From Meghimatium bilineatum (taxonomy: Eukaryota > Mollusca > Gastropoda > Stylommatophora > Philomycidae): DNA of 64,000 nucleotides. A program made the position numbers and the translations under genes. Location: contig CM067318.1 of NCBI GenBank assembly GCA_034231615.1, positions 36,365,382 through 36,429,381 on the forward strand, read 5' to 3'. Under the pieces are notes generated by a model that saw only the letters and a list, made by a program, of their open reading frames with translations, had not been told where the DNA came from and did no database searches. This document shows, one piece after another, positions 35,571 to 46,554 of the stretch (the stretch's first letter is position 1; each line of letters starts with the position of its first letter).

Positions 35571-35789
35571 AGTAGTTCTGCATGGGAGATGTATGTAGTA
35601 AAACGTAATTGTCGTGTTCTTAGTCGATTAATACGAGAACTATGAGAAATACCAACAGACTGGAAATAATGGCGTTTTGTAAACTACATAAGAACGATGA
35701 TTTAATTTATTAAATTCCAGGGGGGGGGGGAGGGAGTGGGGGTGGGGTATGCTATTTCAGTTCCAGTAAAAATGCTAAACAGGATTGTA

Positions 35790-35970
35790 TTAAATAGATT
35801 CATCATCGTTAAGTGCCGTCTCCGCAACGAAGGTTGTCTACAACATACCTCCAACATTCCCTGTCTCTTGCTTTGGTGGTGCACTCTGCTACCCTCTGCT
35901 AGCTTGTGATGTTTCTCTCCCACCTGTATCTGTGCCTACCTCTTGTTCTCCTCCTCTCCACTTTACCATT
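35790..35970 (-). mobile_element. LINE 3' tail, EGKVEGRRARG family
   Basis: Minus strand reads RVHHQSKRQGMLEVCCRQPS, LRRRHLT, comparable with RVHHQDKRWVLEVHCSKSSL at 31 kb. Confidence 0.65.
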
Positions 35971-36739
35971 GCCATTAAATATATGAAAGGATGCCAGAGA
36001 CCAAGGGACTCGAGAGCCGGATTAGTCCCGCTAGCCGAAATTACCACATGCAGAACTTCATAGTTTTAATAAATTATATCATTTTGTCTGTATCTAAATA
36101 CATACCGTAGGCATACATTCCTAAAAGTTAAAACTGAGAAAATCTATATTTAGTAACATTAACTTGTATAATTAAGCTTTCAGATCATCTTTTTTTGTCA
36201 TTCGACCCGCGACCAGCTGTCAATTTGTGTTTGCTGCCCCCCGGATAAAAAAAACCATTGCCGACCCATGAAACAGTTGCCGATCCATGCCATAAACAGT
36301 TCAGAGAAAAACATGCAGATTTTTGACAAAAATCATACGAAGACCAGATAGAAATCCTACATATAATAGTACAACAAAGTTTATAATGAAATAAATCACT
36401 ATATGTATATTGTTGAAACTATAACGATGCATTGGAGAATTGCTGTTAAAGCTACTGAAGTATTATAGAGTTCCAACCAAATTTCCGAGCCTAATAAATG
36501 AAACACCAATAAATAAAGTGTAGAGTTTTCCGCGATTGACTTCGGCTATTTTGAGGTAAGAACTGAGATGCAAGGAAAAAAATATTTTTACCATTTCTCT
36601 TGGATGCTCATCATCAGTAATCATGGTGTTTTTTTTCTAGCTAAAGATTGGGTTATGAAATTAATAATAGCAGATATTATATTTGTAATTCAATTAAACT
36701 CATTAAAACAATGGGGTGCAACGGGAACGCATTGCACTA

Positions 36740-37945
36740 GGCGGACCCAGGTTTAGCAGATAACCAAGATCTCAAATGTACCTCCTCGCGGTGCACCCTG
36801 GTAACAAAAACAGCAGCTCGAGCTGATTCTGGCCAAATCTTTTGGGGATCGTGTCCGAGAATGTGGAGGTAGCAGATGGAAAGAGATTTGAATGCATAAA
36901 AGACAGACAATATCTCCGACACCACCAGCAACACCACATACAGCGACACTGTTGACATAAAGTGAAACTAGTTAGTCCAGTCCGATCATTGGAGGTGCGT
37001 CCAATGAAAAAAGCACGAAAAGGTGGATGCATGGCAAAAGACAGACAGATGTCATACTAATTACAATGGAACAAATGAAAGGGCAGAACAGCGCTAGAGG
37101 GCAGCGCCAACTGCAAATAGAAAGCGGAAACTATTACGGAAATGGGAACTACAAGTTCTGTTAGCTCGTGACGAGCTTCTAGTTACTTGATTTACTTATA
37201 GGCAGAGACCCATACCCAATAATGGGCGTCTAGCACAGCAAAAAGACCGGGCCTAACTCTGATGTCGAGTCTTCCTATACCGGAAAAATGCTCGCAAAGA
37301 GAAAGGGTGCCGTAACCGATATGGTCAGGCAAAAAAAAAGAGACAACGATTTTAGCCCTGGTCCAACTCTACTGTCAGGTTCTCCTATACCGGAAATATA
37401 CTTACAGAGAGAAAGGGTTCAGTACCTGATGGGATAAGGCGCTATTGGAACAAGGGCGCTCAGCTCGAGAACGCCTTGCTCTCAATCGCGTGGTGTGAGA
37501 CTCAAACTTGGGCAAGGGGTACACGATGTCGGTGAATGACACCTCGGCTAAGAGGGCGAAAGAGCCAGGGTACAACTCTTCTGTTGAGTTCTTCCTCTTA
37601 AGGAACCAGGCTCACGGATGAGAAATGGTTTAGTACCTGATGGGCACAGGCACAGGCACAGTACGTCCAATTACACGAGGCAAGTTCATAAACAGTGGAA
37701 CACCTCGTGCGAGACAGATGTGAGCAAAAAATCGTCTGGGCGAAGAGTTACCACACTCACGCGTGCCTGGCGACAGATAGGGAGGCTGTCACAGGCTAGG
37801 GTAGCCCACCCGAATTCTCAAGACATGCTGAAATCGGATGTGCTAAGCTTACAAGGCGCATAACGGTAGCACAACGTAAACACGCTCCCGGCGGAAATCG
37901 CACGGATATCCATGCTGATTACAATGGAGCGAACGCAAAACAAAC
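36740..37945 (+). mobile_element. composite long repeat ending in SINE family C-like tail
   Basis: The first part (AGATAACCAAGATC, GTACCTCCTC, GAATGTGGAGG) matches 55815-55950, and GGTGAATGACACCTCGGCTA at about 37533 matches 56300-56330. Between 37230 and 37640 a roughly 90-170 bp unit with CTCCTATACCGGAAAT and AGAAAGGGT is present three times in diverged form. The end (37690-37945) is the family C body with GCGAACGCAAAACAAACAAA as tail. No coding frame. Confidence 0.65.
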
Positions 37946-38429
37946 AAACATTGAAAAATACCTGGTCTTGATCTTGCAGACAATCTTGCACCGTTATTCT
38001 ATAATCAGATGAAATAAAATATGAGTAGGGCCTATTCTAAATGACAAGTTGCAGTAAATGTGATTGTATACACACAGAGAAATATAACGATTATGAGAAT
38101 ACATGCATTTAATGAAAATCATATTATAAGTTAAACAGGTTAACGGTTGATAGAACCTTACACATACCTTAGAAGCAACATAGAGAGGAAAGAATAGACA
38201 CTGTTCTCAGGATAAGAATACAAAAGCAACATAACAGCTTTACTAATTTTGACACCCTTTTCGAACTATTGTGACATACAAGTTGCAGCATTTACACACA
38301 CGCACGCACGCACGCACATGTGTGTGTAATGCCATCTCATACTTTTGTTATATTTGAAATCTTCAATTACTGAGCCAGTCTAAATACCTATTTACCTTTT
38401 CCATGTAACTACCATGAAGGGATATTGTT

Positions 38430-38665
38430 TCTTTACTTGCAAGGTCCAAGGCACAGTGGGTAATATACCGTCATGGCGTAGACTTGATTCACACCCGTTG
38501 CCTGGTGACAAATAGGAAGGCTGCCAAAAAATATGGAAGCATACTCGAGTTAAATATATGCCGAATGTGGATCTGTTAGGCCTACACGGTACACATAACG
38601 AGATAGTACAGAGTACTTCACGCTCCCTGGCTCAAATCACACAAACATTTTTGCCGACTATGTGA
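38430..38665 (+). mobile_element. SINE family C, decayed
   Basis: CCTGGTGACAAATAGGAAGG, ATGTGGATCTGTTAGGCCTA and CTTCACGCTCCCTGGCTCAA correspond to 37770-37915. No clear tail or target duplication. Confidence 0.65.
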
Positions 38666-38695
38666 TAGCAAAATCTGAAAAAAAGAATGGTAAAT

Positions 38696-38846
38696 TTTCT
38701 TCTTCTTCAGCCTTCATCATCAGACGCCTGCTGGATCTCTCTTGTGGACAATGGTCCTACTAGATTTCCAGCAGGATGTAGTCCAGAGAATGGAAATACG
38801 TTGTCTCGCCATTTTATTTGCGCCAATGACCCGACACATCCGTCTA
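38696..38846 (-). mobile_element. SINE family B
   Basis: Minus-orientation copy: (TTC)n at left, then AGATTTCCAGCAGGATGTAG, ending CCGACACATCCGTCT. Flanks AATGGTAAAT (38686-38695) and AATAGTAAAT (38847-38856) are a probable duplication with one mismatch. Confidence 0.85.
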
Positions 38847-38999
38847 AATAGTAAATGACCAATGAATGTTGTCACAGCATTATTTATGCTCTAACTGTGC
38901 AATATAAATCAGATCTCATTTCCGTTTATTTCAAAGAGCTCAAAAATCGTAGAGGATTTAATTAACTGTACTCGAATTCCCCCATATGTACTAAGTCCC

Positions 39000-39165
39000 T
39001 CTTAACGAAATGAGACGCCTCCTGCCGAAAGTATCACTCATAGCACGTTGCTCCGTAATCTCGCGCGATAATCCACAGGCATCTTCGAAATAATTCACTT
39101 TGTAAAGCAAGACGTCACGAGCCAGATGCGAACCCGCGACCTCTTGATCATAAGGCGAACATATA
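39000..39165 (-). mobile_element. interspersed SINE-like repeat, mate of 10640
   Basis: AACGAAATGAGACGCCTCCT, GCGATAATCCACAGGCATCT and AGCAAGACGTCACGAGCCAG pair with 10680-10810. The minus strand has GCGGGTTCGCATCTGG, B-box-like. Confidence 0.6.
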
Positions 39166-39834
39166 TATACATACTTCCCTTCCTCAAAAATTATAATTCA
39201 ACAAAATTGAGTTCACAGATGTACAGTGTTATATTTTTTAAACACAAAGACATAGCTGTATTAGAAATTATACTGAACAAGAAGGTTTCAGGTGAGGGAG
39301 GGGATGACAATAATATAATGTGAAGAACCCATTAGAAAATGAACGAACATAAAAAGATAGAGCTTAGATGGATATTTGCTATGTAATCCTTAAATAATAC
39401 TCTACTTTGAAAATGCGTGCACACTGATTTCTGTAGTGCTAAGTATTTATATATATCTGAGTGTAGCGTCACTGCGTAAGGACAATCATTCTATTCCCAT
39501 GCTTTTCAGCGGTAATTTAATTATGGTTGAGTCGCCATCCAATGTCTCCCCCTTGTCAACAACGCAAAAACTTTTTTTTTATTGCCCCCGTCGTCATTAT
39601 TGATGATTTAATTTATTAGCATTCACTAACATGCATACGTCCGTGTCATTATTGTCTGTGTTAATTTTTCGACTAGCTGTAAACAAATTAATGATGCATT
39701 GCTAGTGTAGGATGGTTGTTTTTCTTAAAAAATATTATTAACTGCATTTATTTATATTAATTAATCCAGCGTTTTTTTTTAATAAGTTGCATTCTACAAT
39801 TATTGTTCTCCACAAAATCTATCTCTATAAACCC

Positions 39835-40125
39835 GTAACCCGTCTGGGTCCTAGGGGTGCCACATTGGATTACATCAACCATGACCGTCTTCTGTCCTGT
39901 CGAGAGTCTTGCATCAACAGAGTCCTCCAGTGATTTCTATCTTCAGCGATGCGGACGAGTGAAGAAAAATCTTGTCCAGTCCAATCCTTGATGTTGTCTG
40001 AGCATGCTTTAATTCCCCAATCCCCTCTGCTTCTTCCACCCTCGAACGTTTCCTGCAGTATCGTTTTTAACAAGAAATCATGTCGACATACCATACACAT
40101 TCTAGTCGTTACACTGTTGGTTGGT
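39835..40125 (-). mobile_element. LINE 3' fragment
   Basis: Minus-strand reading ILQETFEGGRSRGDWGIKAC, then DNIKDWTGQDFSSLVRIAED and RNHWRTL, which is the tail of the YADDTDLIA LINE family. Ends with the CCCGTCTGGGTCCTAGGGGT stretch at about 39838. Confidence 0.75.
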
Positions 40126-40126
40126 T

Positions 40127-40178
40127 GGTTGCTGATCCAGCGGTCCATGGGCTCATGCCCTTTCACCCAATGCCATTA
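40127..40178 (-). repeat. 43-bp interspersed motif, copy 3
   Basis: TTGCTGATCCAGCGGTCCAT and GGGCTCATGCCCTTTCACCC, preceded by a short (GGTT)n; same motif as 1358-1400. Confidence 0.75.
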
Positions 40179-40584
40179 AATGGCATTATATTGATGGGAA
40201 GTCTGTGGATTTTCTGCACACCCCGGGCCAAAGCCAAAGAATTATCACACCTCCAGGAAGGTAAGTTTCAACCTATGCACTGCTCCGGGCCACTGCAGCC
40301 AAGATAGGGTTCACTGTGCTGATTCCCCGCCACCAATTGACTACTGGTTATGCCAAACTTCTCTATTGCTCCAGGCATGCAACCAAATGTTCAAGTCAAA
40401 AGGATTGTCACGTCCTGAGTCACTGTGCCTCTATGATGGGTCTCAGCAATAGGAAAAAACCATGCTGTCAGTTTCCTCCTCCCCAGTGCTGCACAGTACA
40501 TCTCTGGCTCCCTCCCAACTACAGAGGGTGCATATATAATTCAAGTAAACATGAAACACATTTCAACAGCATAATAAGCATAAT

Positions 40585-40735
40585 TGTATAGATGATGTTC
40601 CATGAAGCTTCTATAAGAAGATAACCTCAATATAACGGCATATCATCTACTAAGGTTTTCTGTTGCATGGGTGGTTTTGCTAGTGGGCCATTGTTGAGAC
40701 CTACAGACGCAACCACATGCGTAGTCGTTACACTG
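40585..40735 (+). repeat. interspersed repeat, mate of 2565-2715
   Basis: Second copy of the repeat at 2565-2715, with the same CCATGAAGCTTCTATAAGAA and CATCTACTAAGG segments. Confidence 0.7.
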
Positions 40736-40739
40736 TTAA

Positions 40740-41260
40740 GATCAATGGTTCTTTTGGACCTGTATATATCTATTGTCTATTCCCCGTGGTGTTGTCGTAG
40801 CTTCCACACTTCCGTCAATTTAAAGATGTTTCAGTGAGGACTTCAGTGTGTCTTTGAAACGCTTCTGTCCACCAACTTGTCGAAGTCCTTTCTTGAGTAC
40901 TCCATAAATATATTTGTTTTGATAGACGCGAGACCTCCATACGCGCAAAATGACCTGCCCAGCGGCCCGCGCTTAAGTAATGTGTAGGTGCTTGTTGAGG
41001 CTGATTTTTCCAGTACCTCGTAGTCTGGTACTTTGTCCTACCAATGGATGTTTAGTAATTTACGTATACAGCTAAGATGGAAGTGATTTAGTTATCTTGC
41101 ATGTCTAGAATATACTGTCCGCGCTTCACAAGCGTATAGTAGGGTTGATATAACAGTCGCATGATATACTTGCATTTTGGTAATTTGCAACCATACAACA
41201 CAATAGAAAGCACACATGAGTTATAAAGTTTGATATTCACGCTATATGTACACAAAATAA
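40740..41260 (-). mobile_element. RTE-like LINE 3' part
   Basis: Minus-strand frames give LYGSEAWTVYSRHARKLNHF, HLSCIRKLLNIHW, DKVPDYEVLEKSASTSTYY, RWAGHFARMEVSRLSKQI and RHTEVLTETSLN. The HLRCLRKLLNI-x2-QDKVPD...EVL...RWAGHV phrase is typical of RTE-class LINE C-termini. A few stops; 5'-truncated. Confidence 0.75.
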
Positions 41261-41269
41261 AACATCATC

Positions 41270-41690
41270 ACATCAGGTGCCATGCCGGGTGGCGTAAGCG
41301 GTCATGGCTCTTCACAGCTCTCTGTCCACAGTATTATGTATCAAAGTCGTTGTTGTTTCTTTGTCGTTCCAGGTAGTCAAACTGTCTAATATTTTCTCAC
41401 GTTGTCGCCCTCTGTCTCTGGTGCCTTTAATCTTGCCTATTGTGATTATGTTCTCTAAACCTGCCTGTCTCATGAAGTGGCCAAAAAAAGAAGATTGCCT
41501 TTTTCTTGTATTGTTGATTAAGGTCCGTTTCGCATTTAACTCTTTCAACACCTCTACATTAGTTTTTCTGGCAGTCCATGGTATTCTCAGCATTCTTCTG
41601 TAGAACCACATCTCTGTTGCCTCCAATCTCCCACTTTCCAGTTTGTTTATTGTCCAAGACTAGCACCCATATGTTAGTATAGGGGTTATA
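41270..41690 (-). mobile_element. LINE 3' fragment, RDRGRQREKI family
   Basis: Minus-strand frame: ATEMWFYRRMLRIPWTARKT, RKRQSSFFGHFMRQAGLENI, KGTRDRGRQREKILDSLTTW, then DREL and a decayed RHGT end. Close relative of the 15.6 kb copy, same orientation. Confidence 0.8.
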
Positions 41691-41869
41691 TAGCACTGCA
41701 TAAACAACATAAACACCATGAAAGATATTATGTCATCTTCTATTCACTAACAACTTATTCTATGAAAACTCATGTACATACATTTTCAGCGGGCTGTGAT
41801 TTTAGTATCGCATACATGACATTTGGCGATCTTGCAGCCGAAAGTTGATGTTTGGGTAACACTTGGTTC

Positions 41870-42320
41870 TATTGTTATTCCCCAAGTGAATGATGGTTGA
41901 CGGTATTCACTCTTGTCATTAAGCGTAGGAATGGGAGCTTAAGCTGTCGTTCCAAGGTCAGATGTGTCGTCGTGGTTACATTTAGTCTATGTTTGTTCAA
42001 GGCTATCGATATTTTTTAACCACCGTTGTCTTGGACCACCTTTTGACTTTACGCCGGGATATTGTTTTTTTTTATATGCTCTTATTGCTATTTGGTTTCG
42101 CTTCATTCTCATAAGGTGACCAAACCATTTTACTTGGTGTCTTTCAATATTTTCAATACACGATATTAACCAACTCTTTTCCTAATTTCTTCATTTCTTA
42201 TTTTATCTAGTTTAGTAACCATTGCAGTTTTTCTCACAGACACTTCATTTCGCATATAAAGATATCCTCTGCTGTGAGGCTGTTAAAGACCATGTTTGAC
42301 ATTGGTAGCTGAGTGTTGGT
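41870..42320 (-). mobile_element. LINE 3' part, CYQCQTWALT family, decayed
   Basis: The minus strand carries the CYQ-type TLSYQ, KNVRR/EMKCL-like and LNKHRLN-like pieces of this family plus the FGHLMRMK segment; frameshifted repeatedly. It ends only about 60 bases upstream of a MYRF exon. Confidence 0.65.
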
Positions 42321-42382
42321 ATGAAAAACACTTGGTCTAATTAGATTAATTAATAACGTCATCAATCATATTATCTTTACAG

Positions 42383-42465
42383 ATCACTTCCAGACAGTCC
42401 CCCAGACTCTGGGTCTGAACCATATTCGCCTCCAGATGGCAACATTCACAATCCGGCAATGACTG
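42383..42465 (+). CDS. MYRF: MYRF exon with LPDSPPDSGSE motif
   Basis: A short 83-base exon between an acceptor ending TATCTTTACAG and a GTTAGT donor. With the split codon from the previous exon it reads R-SLPDSPPDSGSEPYSPPDG and on to NIHNPAMT. Vertebrate MYRF carries a very similar LPDSPPDSGSE-x-YSP segment in the N-terminal region upstream of the DNA-binding domain, so this is a strong family marker. It enters with one base completing a codon and leaves with one base, which fits the exons on both sides. It lies 17.2 kb downstream of the previous exon, the largest intron in the window, and a 27-bp tandem array begins only about 80 bases after its donor. Confidence 0.92.
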
Positions 42466-42544
42466 GTTAGTTCACTGTGACATTTTTTGATATAGTTAAT
42501 TTAATTTAGGTTCTCCCCCCCCCCATTTTTCAGTCTTGTATACT

Positions 42545-43030
42545 GTGGTAGGCTATCTATTTGTAAGATTTGGTAGGCTCTATCTATTTGTAAGAATTGG
42601 TAGGCTCTATCTATTTGTAAGATGTGGTAGGCTCTATCTATTTGTAAGATTTGGTAGGATCTATCTATTTGTAAGATTTGGTAGGCTCTATCTATTTGTA
42701 AGATTTGGTAGGCTATATCTATTTGTAAGATGTGGTAGGCTCTATCTATTTGTAAGATTTGGTAGGCTCTATCTATTTGTAAGATTTGGTAGGCTCTATC
42801 TATTTGTAAGATTTGGTAGGCTCTATCTATTTGTAAGATGTGGTAGGATCTATCTATTTGTAAGATTTGGTAGGCTCTATCTATTTGTAAGATGTGGTAG
42901 GCTCTATCTATTTGTAAGATTTGGTAGGCTCTATCTATTCGTAAGATGTGGTAGGATCTATCTATTTGTAAGATTTGGTAGGCTCTATCTATTTGTAAGA
43001 TTTGGTAGGCTCTATCTATTTGCAAGCTGT
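42545..43030. repeat. 27-bp minisatellite, about 18 copies, in MYRF intron
   Basis: Unit TATCTATTTGTAAGATTTGG plus TAGGCTC, beginning about 80 bases after a MYRF donor. A looser 20-bp repeat ATCTATGTGTAATCTGTGGT follows to about 43180. Open frames are period artefacts. Confidence 0.97.
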
Positions 43031-43184
43031 GGTATATGTAAACTGTGGTATATTTCTAAAGCTGAGAGGTATCTATGTGTAATTTGTGGTATCTATGTGT
43101 CATATGTGGTATCTATGTGTAATCTGTGGTATCTATATGAATTCTGTGTTATTGATACATAATCTGTGGTATCTGTAAGTAATC

Positions 43185-44190
43185 TCAGGTTTCTCTTTAA
43201 AGAGATAATGTACATATTCATGAGTGTGCGCATGTGTGTGTATAACCTATCAAAGTGACATTGTTCAATAAATTTTGACCATTGGCTGGTCAACTTTCAT
43301 TAAGCAGGTGTTCAAAGAGAACCAAAACAGGCACCATTTCTCAAAACTGACCTGAGAGCTGGATTTCTGATTCTAACTTTAGATGACCTCATTGTATTCT
43401 GTGTCCTGGAAGAAATCATATCTGTTCTAAATAAATTCTGTGAGACCTGTCTAATGTCATTCATTCAATCAATCAATGAATGAATCAAGCCTCTGGTCCA
43501 CGTGAGAGCTTAGACATCAGAAAAATGTGTTCAATCCTTACCTTGTTTCTAGATTTCTCCTCCAGGTCTTTCCATCTGATGCTGATATCATTGAGAACTT
43601 TCACTATCTCTCTACTACATTTTTCTGGGTCTGCCAAAGCTTCTCTTTCCCTGTGGATGCCTTGTCAGTGCCTGACTTGCTACAGTTTTCTGCCTTCCTT
43701 AGAGTGTGTCCAGTGCCTCTTAATTTCCTAGATATGATTTATAGATAAACTTATTGATTAAAGTTAGAGCAGTCTGATGTTGTTCTCTCACCGGTGTGGC
43801 AAAATCTAATTTCTACTTCAGGGTGCAAGGAATGTCTTCTTTCCATGCATGTGGTAGGAGACAACTAAGAAATGTTGGAAATAGGCTGACAACCTGTCAC
43901 CTGTGAAGAAATCATTGTCACGTCTTGTCTCAATTTCTTACTTTTGTCTTCTCTCAAATAACACTCCTTGAATGTTGAAGAAATGCAGATCACTAGATAG
44001 TGCACCTTTGTCCTTTTGTGGCAGACTCATAGGTAACGGAAAATGCTAGAAATGCCATCACTGTGGATTGATAACAAATCTGAGAGAAGAATAATAGGAC
44101 AGTTTCTCATCGTTATTGAACTGTCGATTAGTTATTCTGTCTAGTACCAATTTATAGCTAGTCATATCTTATTGTTCTTTCAAATATTAA
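43185..44190. other. intron, no gene recognised
   Basis: Unique-looking A+T-rich intron of MYRF. Short open stretches on both strands show no known motif. Confidence 0.5.
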
Positions 44191-44225
44191 TGTCATATGA
44201 TAACTACTCATAGATTATTCTGTCT

Positions 44226-44507
44226 TCTTCTTCTTCTTCTGCGTTCATTCTCACACTCCTGCAGATTAGCAGGATGTAGTCCGGAGAACGGAATGCGTTG
44301 TGTCATGGTTTACAGCACTGCTGCGATATCTGCACCTTTCGGCCTGACACATCCGACTTCAGCATGGCTTTGGGTCACTGACCCTATATGGGATGGGACA
44401 GCCAACTCCATCCCATAATCTCCTTAGTTGCCTTTTACGACATGTGTGGAAGGTAAACAGTGTTGCTATTCTTTGCTTCCCTTTTGGGCCCCGGCAACAC
44501 ATGGGCG
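44226..44507 (-). mobile_element. SINE family A with 13-bp target-site duplication
   Basis: A 282-bp short retroelement, read on the minus strand from CGCCCATGTGTTGCCGGGGC to a (GAA)n tail. It is flanked by the 13-bp direct repeat GATTATTCTGTCT (44213-44225 and 44508-44520), the mark of retrotransposition. No tRNA-type A/B boxes were recognised at the 5' end. Closely similar full copies lie at 25963-26240 and 53257-53534. Confidence 0.9.
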
Positions 44508-44624
44508 GATTATTCTGTCTAATATCATATGATAACTACTCATAGATTATTCTGTATAATATCATATGATAACTATTCATAAGATTATTCATAGATTATA
44601 TGCACTAATCATGTTATTAGTGCA

Positions 44625-44780
44625 CAAAAAACTCTACGAGGAACCATTAATAGAGAAGGTATGTCAATCAACCTAAACAACACGCAAGAAGTGAATTTAA
44701 AGACCTGGCAACACAAAGACAGAAATGGAAAGCTATGGTTTCTGCCCTATGCGCCGCGTATGGCCCTTGAGGAACATAAC
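44625..44780 (+). mobile_element. LINE-like 3' fragment in tandem array
   Basis: Plus-strand translation LRGTINREGMSINLNNTQEV, NLKTWQHKDRNGKLWFLPYA resembles the WxxxxxDRxxWR end of LINE ORFs. It interrupts the 37-bp array in the MYRF intron. Confidence 0.45.
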
Positions 44781-44944
44781 ATAACAATCATGTGAAATCT
44801 ATTCATAACTTAGGTCCTATTATGTCTAAAATCATGTGATAACTGTGCATAGATTATTCTATATAATATCATGTGATAACCATAGATGTGTAATAATCTA
44901 TCACAAGTAATACATAAATTATGAACTTAACCAATTTTTAAACA

Positions 44945-45440
44945 CACATCTATCCCGATGGAAAAGAAAAGACAAATCATAAATTCAATATTCATCCTAA
45001 CATTATATTTTCAATGTCAGACATGGACACTAACTAAAGAACAAGAGAGAAAGCTTACTACATGTGAAATGAGATGTCTCAGAAAATCAGCAAACAAATC
45101 AAGAAGAGATCATGTGAGAAATGAGATTACAAAAATTGTTGAAACAACATTAGTGGTCAGATATATTGAAAAACAAGAGATTGAAATGGTTCGGCCACCT
45201 GATGAGAATGTAGCCTTATTGGGCAACGGCAAGAACATACTACGGGAAAATGGAAATAGCAAGATACAGAGGAAGACCAAGAAGAAGGTGGATTGAAGGA
45301 GCTATCACTATTCTGATACGGCACAGTATCACTGCATATCAAGCAACCAAACAGGAAATAGCCTGAAAACCGATTGTCATTCAATCCTTCGACGCTTCAC
45401 AGCATAAGCAGAGAAAAGACAATAGAAAGATACAAAGTAA
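44945..45440 (+). mobile_element. LINE 3' part, CYQCQTWALT family, in tandem array
   Basis: Plus-strand frame EKKRQIINSIFILTLYFQCQ, TWTLTKEQERKLTTCEMRCL and a frameshifted VRPPDENVALLGN end. It interrupts a 35-37-bp tandem array that continues on both sides (44510-44900 and 45480-45660). Confidence 0.8.
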
Positions 45441-45679
45441 TCATTCTGTATATTTATCACTATATAACCAATCATAAATTTTTACTCTCTCTAATATCAT
45501 TTGAAAACCATTCACTTCTCTAATATCATTTGAAAACCATTTATAACCTCTACTCTAATATCATTTGAAAACCATTCATAGACTCTACTCTAAAATCATT
45601 TGAAAACCATTCATAGTCTCTTATCTAATATTATTTGACAACCATTCATAGCCTTTTCTCTTAAATTGTCTTTTAACAG

Positions 45680-45989
45680 ACTTAAAGTCGACAATTCCAG
45701 GAAGTTTGCCTACCTTATCTCAGGCAATGTATTTGGGCCATGGAAATCGGTTAGGTGGCATGCCTCCAAATAAAGCACCTCCTGCCTATATTGGTGAGCC
45801 CTCAAAATTGAACCACCATCATCATCAAGGAACACCAATATCTCAGCTTCAGCATCAGCAGGACCAGCAGCAGCAGGGTCAGAGAGTTCCAATTTCATAC
45901 CCAACATCTGTAGGCATGGTGCAACATCTACCTTCACATCAGATCTCACCACCTCTTACTCACTCCATTCTTCCAGCACATATGGGGAG
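45680..45989 (+). CDS. MYRF: MYRF exon, linker before NLS
   Basis: A 310-base exon with acceptor TTTTAACAG and donor GTAAAA. It completes an Asp codon and reads DLKSTIPGSLPTLSQAMYLG, followed by a Pro-rich stretch, a His tetrad, a Gln-rich stretch (LQHQQDQQQQGQ) and a final region ending LPAHMG plus two bases of the next codon. In the family this is the low-complexity region between the LPDSPPDSGSE motif and the basic motif, rich in Pro, His and Gln in vertebrates as well. Identity is supported by phase and position rather than by strong residue conservation. Its upstream intron contains an interrupted 35-37-bp tandem array that carries three retroelement insertions. Confidence 0.85.
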
Positions 45990-46066
45990 GTAAAATATAT
46001 TATGGCTGTGAATGGATACATTTGTATGTGGTTTACTAAAATTTATAACATGATCAGGTAGCTGTT

Positions 46067-46289
46067 TACGGCCATGTGTACATGTGGACAGGTAGCACAG
46101 AGTGCCAAACATATACTTCAAGAGTGTTCTGAGCATGAAACGTTGAGGCAGACATATTGGCCAGAGGAAACAACACTGGAATCAAAGCTCTATGGGACAC
46201 TGTATGAACTACAAAAGACAGTGAGTTTTATTAAGGAGACAGAATTACAGATATAGACATGTTTCAAGTGAACGAAAGAAGAAGAAGAA
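46067..46289 (+). mobile_element. 5'-truncated copy of the RNase H LINE in MYRF intron
   Basis: A 223-bp insertion covering only the last part of the same LINE (CTCGQVAQSAKHILQECSEH to the stop and the (AAG)n tail). It is bounded by a 10-bp target-site duplication GGTAGCTGTT at 46057-46066 and 46290-46299. It lies just 77 bases downstream of a MYRF donor site, in the sense direction. It is nearly identical to the copies at 22.2 kb and 34.1 kb, so this family moved recently. Confidence 0.92.
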
Positions 46290-46364
46290 GGTAGCTGTTC
46301 CATTTGAATATTGACCATTTGAAATTGGAAATACATTATGTGTATTGTTTAACTAAATTTTTAG

Positions 46365-46550
46365 AACTTAGTCACAACAGGCAAGATTGAAGGTAACAGA
46401 GACAGAGAGCAACAACGTGAGAAAATATTAGAAAGTTTTACAACCTGGCAGGGCAGGGAAACAACAACGATCTTGATACATAATACTGGAGACAGAGAGC
46501 TGTGGAGAGCCATGATTGCCTACATCAGCCGGCATGGCACATGATGATGA
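46365..46550 (+). mobile_element. LINE 3' fragment, RDRGRQREKI family
   Basis: Plus-strand reading GNRDREQQREKILESFTTWQ, then GRETTTILIHNTGDRELWRA and MIAYISRHGT before a stop and an ATGATGATGATT end. Same family as 15.6 and 41.3 kb, opposite orientation. Confidence 0.8.
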
Positions 46551-46554
46551 TGAT

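Larger units (their letters stand above)
44100..45660. repeat. 35-37-bp array carrying three insertions
   Basis: Units with TAATATCATATGATAACTAC and TCATAGATTATTCTG at 44200-44225, 44508-44620 and 44810-44900, and diverged units TAATATCATTTGAAAACCAT at 45485-45655. The array is interrupted by the SINE at 44226, a LINE piece at 44625 and a LINE piece at 44945. Confidence 0.8.

Noticed and set aside
36180..36300. hAT-like element suggested by TTGCCGACCC and TTGCCGATCC
   Set aside because: The two phrases are in the same direction, not inverted, and no duplication flanks them.
42501..43162. Open frames of about 200 codons on both strands
   Set aside because: The 27-bp unit keeps both strands open; inside a MYRF intron.
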